Of a stretch of DNA of 64,000 bases, positions 59,698-64,000 are shown piece after piece. How positions within the stretch are numbered: the stretch's first letter is position 1; every line of letters begins with the position of its first letter. Under the pieces are notes generated by a model, which had not been told where the DNA came from, did not search any database, and worked only from the letters and a program-made list of their open reading frames with translations. Location of the stretch: assembly GCF_003112515.1 (NCBI RefSeq), contig NZ_BEVZ01000006.1:496001-560000 (forward strand), read 5' to 3'. The translations under genes were made by a program, and so were the position numbers. Source of the stretch: Streptomyces fragilis. GTDB lineage: Bacteria > Actinomycetota > Actinomycetes > Streptomycetales > Streptomycetaceae.

Positions 59698-59748
59698 TCG
59701 GCCGCAGGTCGACGGGGCGTCGAGGGACGGCCGCCCGCGGGAACGCGC

Positions 59749-60162
59749 CTACTCGATGACGAGGTCCACCGGGATGTTGCCGCGGGTGGCGTTGGAGTAG
59801 GGGCAGACCTGATGGGCCTGCTCGACGAGCTTGCGGCCGGTCTCCTCGTCCACCGACTCGGGCAGCTCGATGCGCAGCGTGACGGCCAGGGCGAAGCCGA
59901 CGCCCTCCTTGCCTATCGACACCTCGCCGGTGACCGCGGCGTCCGAGACGTCGATCTTGGCCTGCCGGCCGACCGCGCCCAGCGCGCTGGCGAAACAGGC
60001 GGCGTACCCGGCCGCGAAGAGCTGCTCGGGGTTGGTCCCCTCACCGTTGCCGCCCAGCTCACGCGGCGGCGCCAGCTGGACGTCCAGCTTTCCGTCGGAG
60101 GCGACCGCGCGGCCGTCCCGGCCGTGCGTGGCGGTGGCGACTGCGGTGTAGAGCGCGTCCAT
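59749..60162 (-). CDS. ohr: Organic hydroperoxide resistance protein (Ohr/OsmC family)
   Basis: 137 residues from ATG at 60162. It reduces organic hydroperoxides through two cysteines: the peroxidatic one in YAACFASALG and the resolving one in AHQVCPYSNATRGN, both typical of Ohr rather than OsmC. DALYTAVATATHGRDG opens the fold. Divergent from the MarR-type ohrR with a dyad between them, the standard Ohr/OhrR layout. Confidence 0.93.
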   Translation of the reverse strand: MDALYTAVATATHGRDGRAVASDGKLDVQLAPPRELGGNGEGTNPEQLFAAGYAACFASALGAVGRQAKIDVSDAAVTGEVSIGKEGVGFALAVTLRIELPESVDEETGRKLVEQAHQVCPYSNATRGNIPVDLVIE

Positions 60163-60222
60163 GTGCGTGCCTTCCCCAGGTGTTCCCGCGGTCGGACGAC
60201 CGCGGCACGACCAAGTGAAGCA

Positions 60223-60237
60223 CACAATTCAGTTGTG
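60223..60237. promoter_or_regulatory. OhrR operator
   Basis: CACAA-TTCAG-TTGTG, a 5-bp-arm dyad in an AT-rich patch between ohr and ohrR, matching the ACAATT-type sites bound by OhrR in other bacteria. Confidence 0.75.
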
Positions 60238-60282
60238 CACAATCAAAATGCGTGCGGCTCGTTCTTGGCTAGGCTTGTTCCC

Positions 60283-60837
60283 ATGAGCCACCAGGAGTCC
60301 CGCCCCACCGAAGCCGGCCGCCCCGCCGCCGGCCCCGGCGACGTCGCCCCCGGCGTCGAGGACGACTTCCTCGTCCTGGACCGCCAGATCTGCTTCTCCC
60401 TGAACGCGGCCTCGCGGGCCTTCAACGGCGTCTACCGCGTCGTACTCAAGGAGCTCGGACTCACCTACCCCCAGTACCTCGTGATGCTGGTGCTGTGGGA
60501 GCACGGCACGACGCCGGTGAAGGGCCTGGGCGAGCGTCTGCGGCTCGACTCCGGCACGCTGTCCCCCCTGCTCAAGCGCCTGGAGGCGGCGGGGCTGGTG
60601 CGCCGCGAGCGCTCGGCCGAGGACGAACGGTCGGTCCAGATCCACCTGACCCCCGACGGCGAGGCCCTGCGGGACCGGGCTCGCCGGGTGCCGCTCCGCA
60701 TCGCCGCGGCCACCGGCCTCGGCCACCAGGACGCCCTCGCGCTGCGCGCCCTGCTCGACGGGCTGACCGAGGCGCTCGACGACTTCACCCGGACGGAAGC
60801 CGTCGCGGACCCTTCCCCTCCGGGGACGGTTCGCTGA
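60283..60837 (+). CDS. ohrR: MarR-family peroxide sensor OhrR
   Basis: 184 residues. The reactive cysteine is in RQICFSLNAASRAFN, as in OhrR, followed by a winged helix (about 75-145: TPVKGLGERLRLDSGTLSPLLKRLEAAGLVRRERSAEDERSVQI). Oxidation of the cysteine by organic peroxides releases DNA and derepresses ohr and itself. It is 30 residues longer than Bacillus OhrR at the N-terminus. ATG at 60283; the ribosome site is weak. Confidence 0.92.
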   Translation: MSHQESRPTEAGRPAAGPGDVAPGVEDDFLVLDRQICFSLNAASRAFNGVYRVVLKELGLTYPQYLVMLVLWEHGTTPVKGLGERLRLDSGTLSPLLKRLEAAGLVRRERSAEDERSVQIHLTPDGEALRDRARRVPLRIAAATGLGHQDALALRALLDGLTEALDDFTRTEAVADPSPPGTVR

Positions 60838-60845
60838 TCAGCCTG

Positions 60846-61463
60846 TCAGCACCCGGGCACCGGAGCCACGGCCAGCACCGTGCTCATCGGCAATTGCGTG
60901 ATCTTCCGGTCCCGCACCGCACCGGTGAGCAGCCGCAGGGTCTTCCCGTCCGACGCCGCAAGCCGTCCGCACACCGCGCCGCTGGACGTCGTCACCCGGA
61001 CGCTCGCACCGGAGGCCGGGTCCGGACCCGCGTCCCGGTACGTCGTCCAGGCCACCCCGACGGATGACGCCACGAGCAGAACCCCGGCAACGAAGCAGCC
61101 GACGGCCAGGACCAGAGCCCGCTGGGAGTCCTTCGCCTCCTGCTTCGTCCACCCCTCCAGATCCGCACCGTTGGTCACGATGTCCTCGGCGCGGCGCCCA
61201 TGGCTGGCGCGCACGGCGAGCAGGGTCCCGGCCACAAGGAGCAGGAAGCCGGTGGCGATGAGGCAGCTCGCCAGGGTCACCGCCCACGAGGGCAGACCCG
61301 TGAAGGTCTCGCGCCCCTTGAGGACGAGAACTGCCGTGAGCAGCCCGGTCAGCCCGGTGAGGCCGTTGCGCCAGCCCTCCGCCTGCCTGCGGACGATGTC
61401 GAGCTGCTGAAAGGGGAGCTCGTCGGCGAGGTTCTGCCACCTGCTTTCCGGGCGCTGGGTCAC
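60846..61463 (-). CDS. Membrane protein of the right-edge operon
   Basis: 205 residues from GTG at 61463, overlapping the zinc-ribbon gene stop by 4 nt. It has three likely transmembrane helices: NGLTGLTGLLTAVLVLKG, VTLASCLIATGFLLLVAGTLLAV and ALVLAVGCFVAGVLLVASSVGVAW, then an extracytoplasmic domain (SVRVTTSSGAVCGRL, ending LAVAPVPGC). An N-terminal charged helix precedes. Family not recognised. Possibly the membrane effector or anchor of the operon. Confidence 0.72.
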   Translation of the reverse strand: MTQRPESRWQNLADELPFQQLDIVRRQAEGWRNGLTGLTGLLTAVLVLKGRETFTGLPSWAVTLASCLIATGFLLLVAGTLLAVRASHGRRAEDIVTNGADLEGWTKQEAKDSQRALVLAVGCFVAGVLLVASSVGVAWTTYRDAGPDPASGASVRVTTSSGAVCGRLAASDGKTLRLLTGAVRDRKITQLPMSTVLAVAPVPGC

Positions 61464-61768
61464 GACCTGTCCACCTGCCAGTGGGCGCCGCAACCGACTT
61501 CCTTCTCGACGTCGGGACGCCCGGCGTGGCGGACACCGCACTCGCACAGCACCCTGATCGGCTTCGCGGAGCCGCCGGACGACCCGACGCCCTTCGTCGA
61601 TCCGGGGATCGCCGCAGGGTAGGTCCTGGAGAAGGTGCCCATGCATCGCGGACACGGGCCGGAGAAGACCAGGCCACCGTCCCCGTCCGTGGTCAAGGGC
61701 GTCTGCTGCGGCCCCATGGGCGCGTTCTCCCAGCCGAGCCGCTTGCGGTGCCGCGGTGTGGCCATCAT
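61460..61768 (-). CDS. Zinc-ribbon protein
   Basis: 102 residues, ATG at 61768 overlapping the large upstream gene's stop by 4 nt (ATGA). Two cysteine pairs form a zinc-ribbon-like pattern: SGPCPRCMGTF and LCECGVRHAG, with CGAHW near the C-terminus. The rest is Gly/Pro-rich. It probably bridges the large repeat protein and the membrane protein. Confidence 0.72.
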   Translation of the reverse strand: MMATPRHRKRLGWENAPMGPQQTPLTTDGDGGLVFSGPCPRCMGTFSRTYPAAIPGSTKGVGSSGGSAKPIRVLCECGVRHAGRPDVEKEVGCGAHWQVDRS

Positions 61769-64000
61769 GTCTCCTTCGTCCGTACAGGTGCGCTCGGGAT
61801 CTCCAGACCGAACATGGGTGCGTACAGCCGCAGCCGTTCCCGGACCCACTCCGTGTCGTCAGGACGGCCGATGACCCTGGCGCACCAGGCGATGCGCCCC
61901 TCGCCGACCGGACCCTCGAACGCCGGCGCCTGTCCGTCTCCGGCAAAGCTGAGGATGATGGCGTCCTCCCAGGAGGGAACACCCAGGTCGTCGTCCGGTT
62001 CGGTGAAGCACAGGGTCATGCCGAACGGGCGGTACGCGGCCAGCATCCGGTGGACGGACCGAGGAGTACGGCCGAGGCGCAGCGCGGCGCGGAGGAGCGT
62101 GAGCGGGTCGACGTCCGTGGGTGCGGCGGGCAGGCTCCCGTCCCCGTCCCGGGAGAGGATCCACAGGTCGTCCTCGGTGGGCCTGCGACCCAGCGCCTTC
62201 TCCGTGACACCGTCGAGTTCCGGAAGGTCGACGCCGAGTTCCCCGAACGGCCGCAGGGCGCTCATGGCCTCGTACAGGGTCAGGTCCTCGAGGTAGGCGA
62301 GTCGCGCGACGGACAGCGGTGTCACTTCCCGCCAATCCGTCTCCGTGAAGGCGCTGCCGAGGTCCGCGGCACCGTTGAGCGCGGTCCACAGGGCCGGGGT
62401 GACTTCGATTCGGGCCAGGGCTTCCGACGGCTGGACGGTCAGCGGCACGTCCCATCGTGCCGATACCCGGGCGGCGCGTTCGAGCGCCTCTCCCACCGTC
62501 AGTCTGTGCTGGGCTGCGAACCAGAGGAGTTTGCCCGCGTCGATCTCCCAGCTGTCCACGTAGGCGAGTCGGTCCTCCTCCCGGGTGTGCAGGGCTCCCG
62601 TGACGAGGGCCCACACGTCCGGGTCGACATCGCCGTCCTGCAGGTCTTGCAGTGCCGCCGGCGCGACGGGACAGCGCACGCCCAGTTCGTGCAGGACCTC
62701 GAACCCCTTGCGGAGTTGTTCCTTGGGACGGCGCCTGACTCTGTGCAGTGCCTCTGCCCTGACGTGCTCGCTCCCTTCGGGAAGCTCCAACCCCGCCTGG
62801 GTGGACGGGAGGTCGGCCAGCCATTCCGGAGGGCGGACACCGATGTCGCTGATCACCGGAACACCGGTCAGCTCCAAGGGTTCTTGGAGTTGCGTCACCA
62901 CCTCGAGGACGTCCCCCATGGGCACTTGGGCACCGGCCGCCGCACGGGCGATGTCGAAGCCGCTCACCGTGCCGTCCTCCAGGAACCCGTGGAAGTCCAT
63001 GAGCCGCTCGGCCAGGGACCTGGACGCGGGGGTGAGCGTCTCCCTCACGTCCAGGTATCCCAGCAGTCTCCGCACGTGAGCCGGAATGCCGAGACCTTCG
63101 TAGCGTTCGGCCCAGTCGCGCAGCGCCTTGGGCCCCTGCAGAGCTTCGCGCCTCGAGACCACCAGGTTGTTCCAGATCGCGTCATTGGCACGGGGCGTGT
63201 TGTCGGCCAGGTGCTCCGGCAGCGCGGGAAGTGGGCCGAAACAGCTCTCCGGAAAGTCGTCGAGCTCCGCCCAGAGCTCCCCCAGGGGGATCCTGCACCT
63301 GGCCGCCACGCCCACGAGGACGTGCCACGGCCAGGAATCGTGCTGCTTCCGGGAGAGCAATTGTCCCCTGAGCTCCTGGGTCGCGAGGATGCGCGCCAGG
63401 TCCGTGCTCATCGGAAGACCTGGCGGGACGAGCAGATCGTAGTCGCGTCCCAGCACGGTGCGCCGCCATCCCAGGACGGCCCGTTGCGTGTCCTCCACGG
63501 GGAGCCAGACGACGGCTGTCCCTCTCGCTGTCAGCTGGTAACTCGCTGTCATCCCGAAGTCCGGACGCACGGAGAGGAGGAACCAGTCGGCTGCGCTGGT
63601 CTCCGCGGCGAGCAGCCGGGCCCGCGATCCGGCACGTGGACTGAGCGCTGCCCTGAGATCGGCGTACAGACCGCCCTGGTTCGCGGCCATCATGTTGAGC
63701 GTGGTCGTGATCCACGGACGTCTGGCCTGGTCGCGGGTCTCCTGTCCCAGGACGGCGCTTCGCCACCCTTGCAGTTCGTCGGCGAACGAGAAGGCCTGCA
63801 GGACCGCAGGAAGCTCTCCGGTCGTGAGCAGGGTCGCGTCGGCCGGGCACCAGCCTATGTCGGAGAGATGGAAGACCCCGCCCTGGCCCGAAGCCCCCTC
63901 CTGAGCGGACTCGTCGTCCTGGCGCAGGCTCTCCGCCCGCAGCGGACGGTCCGAGAACACCCGGAGCAGGTCGTCCCCCAGCCGCGGCGCTTCCTGGCCG
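61765..64000 (-). CDS. Large protein with repeated wHTH-like units (5' end beyond window)
   Basis: At least 745 residues; the frame is open to the window edge on its N-terminal side, so the start lies beyond 64000. The C-terminal 500 residues contain four or more diverged repeats with a helix-turn-helix look: LLRAALRLGRTPRSVHRMLAAYRPFGM; VARLAYLEDLTLYEAMSALR followed by PFGELGVDLPEL; LLWFAAQHRLTVGEALERAA. DLWILSRDGDGSLPAA is typical of tandem winged-helix segments attached to Hsp90-like ATPases in actinobacteria. Whether such an ATPase lies upstream cannot be seen. Confidence 0.65.
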   Translation of the reverse strand, partial: GQEAPRLGDDLLRVFSDRPLRAESLRQDDESAQEGASGQGGVFHLSDIGWCPADATLLTTGELPAVLQAFSFADELQGWRSAVLGQETRDQARRPWITTTLNMMAANQGGLYADLRAALSPRAGSRARLLAAETSAADWFLLSVRPDFGMTASYQLTARGTAVVWLPVEDTQRAVLGWRRTVLGRDYDLLVPPGLPMSTDLARILATQELRGQLLSRKQHDSWPWHVLVGVAARCRIPLGELWAELDDFPESCFGPLPALPEHLADNTPRANDAIWNNLVVSRREALQGPKALRDWAERYEGLGIPAHVRRLLGYLDVRETLTPASRSLAERLMDFHGFLEDGTVSGFDIARAAAGAQVPMGDVLEVVTQLQEPLELTGVPVISDIGVRPPEWLADLPSTQAGLELPEGSEHVRAEALHRVRRRPKEQLRKGFEVLHELGVRCPVAPAALQDLQDGDVDPDVWALVTGALHTREEDRLAYVDSWEIDAGKLLWFAAQHRLTVGEALERAARVSARWDVPLTVQPSEALARIEVTPALWTALNGAADLGSAFTETDWREVTPLSVARLAYLEDLTLYEAMSALRPFGELGVDLPELDGVTEKALGRRPTEDDLWILSRDGDGSLPAAPTDVDPLTLLRAALRLGRTPRSVHRMLAAYRPFGMTLCFTEPDDDLGVPSWEDAIILSFAGDGQAPAFEGPVGEGRIAWCARVIGRPDDTEWVRERLRLYAPMFGLEIPSAPVRTKET

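Overview
The window is a stretch of a Streptomyces (or close relative) chromosome. Coding regions have very high GC at third codon positions. Lineage markers include a complete conservon (cvnABCD plus P450), an SsgA-like sporulation protein, and rare TTA leucine codons in only a few genes. GTG and TTG starts with strong GGAGG-type ribosome sites are common, as are 4-nt stop/start overlaps. No insertion sequence, integrase, phage gene or rRNA gene was recognised.

Layout. 0-4 kb: aromatic and acyl-CoA catabolism (pobA, a methyltransferase, a GntR regulator, glutaryl-CoA dehydrogenase). 4.2-6.8 kb: a one-protein fusion of a trypsin-like protease and an endonuclease I domain, with a small unknown neighbour. 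6.9-11.8 kb: a glucarate module (sodium:solute symporter, IclR regulator, gudD, kdgD), with a near-identical 16-bp palindrome before both the symporter/regulator pair and the kdgD-gudD operon. 12.7-20.5 kb: conservon with a P450 that lacks the ExxR motif, a PucR-type regulator and an acyl-CoA dehydrogenase; three of these genes carry TTA codons (bldA-dependence likely). 21-30.7 kb: a signalling ATPase, an SsgA-like protein, CsbD, ArsR and roadblock proteins, a secreted PQQ-type dehydrogenase with a cellulose-binding module, and oxidoreductases. 30.8-37 kb: a secreted M14 carboxypeptidase, an ankyrin/LRR protein pair, an aberrant tRNA-like element and a snapalysin-type protease.

37.2-43.8 kb is a hexuronate divergon: fructuronate reductase, mannonate dehydratase and an MFS transporter on one strand, GntR, KDPG aldolase and KDG kinase on the other. 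Together they carry fructuronate to pyruvate and glyceraldehyde-3-phosphate. 44.3-57.9 kb reads as a sialic acid utilisation cluster: secreted sialidase, CE7-type acetylesterase, NanA, NanK, NanE, GntR regulator, dipeptide-family ABC transporter with a fused permease-ATPase subunit, and NagB. A palindromic operator is shared between the esterase promoter and the regulator/transporter divergent promoter. Two unusual tandem repeat arrays (43.9 and 56.4 kb) lie next to these sugar operons.

57.8-61 kb: two GNAT genes, a frameshifted P-loop kinase, and an Ohr/OhrR peroxide pair. The right edge (60.8-64 kb) holds a three-gene overlapping operon: a large protein with repeated helix-turn-helix-like units that runs off the window, a zinc-ribbon protein and a membrane protein. 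It resembles actinobacterial Hsp90/winged-helix conflict loci. The main theme is scavenging of acidic sugars (glucarate, hexuronates, sialic acid), each under its own local IclR or GntR regulator.
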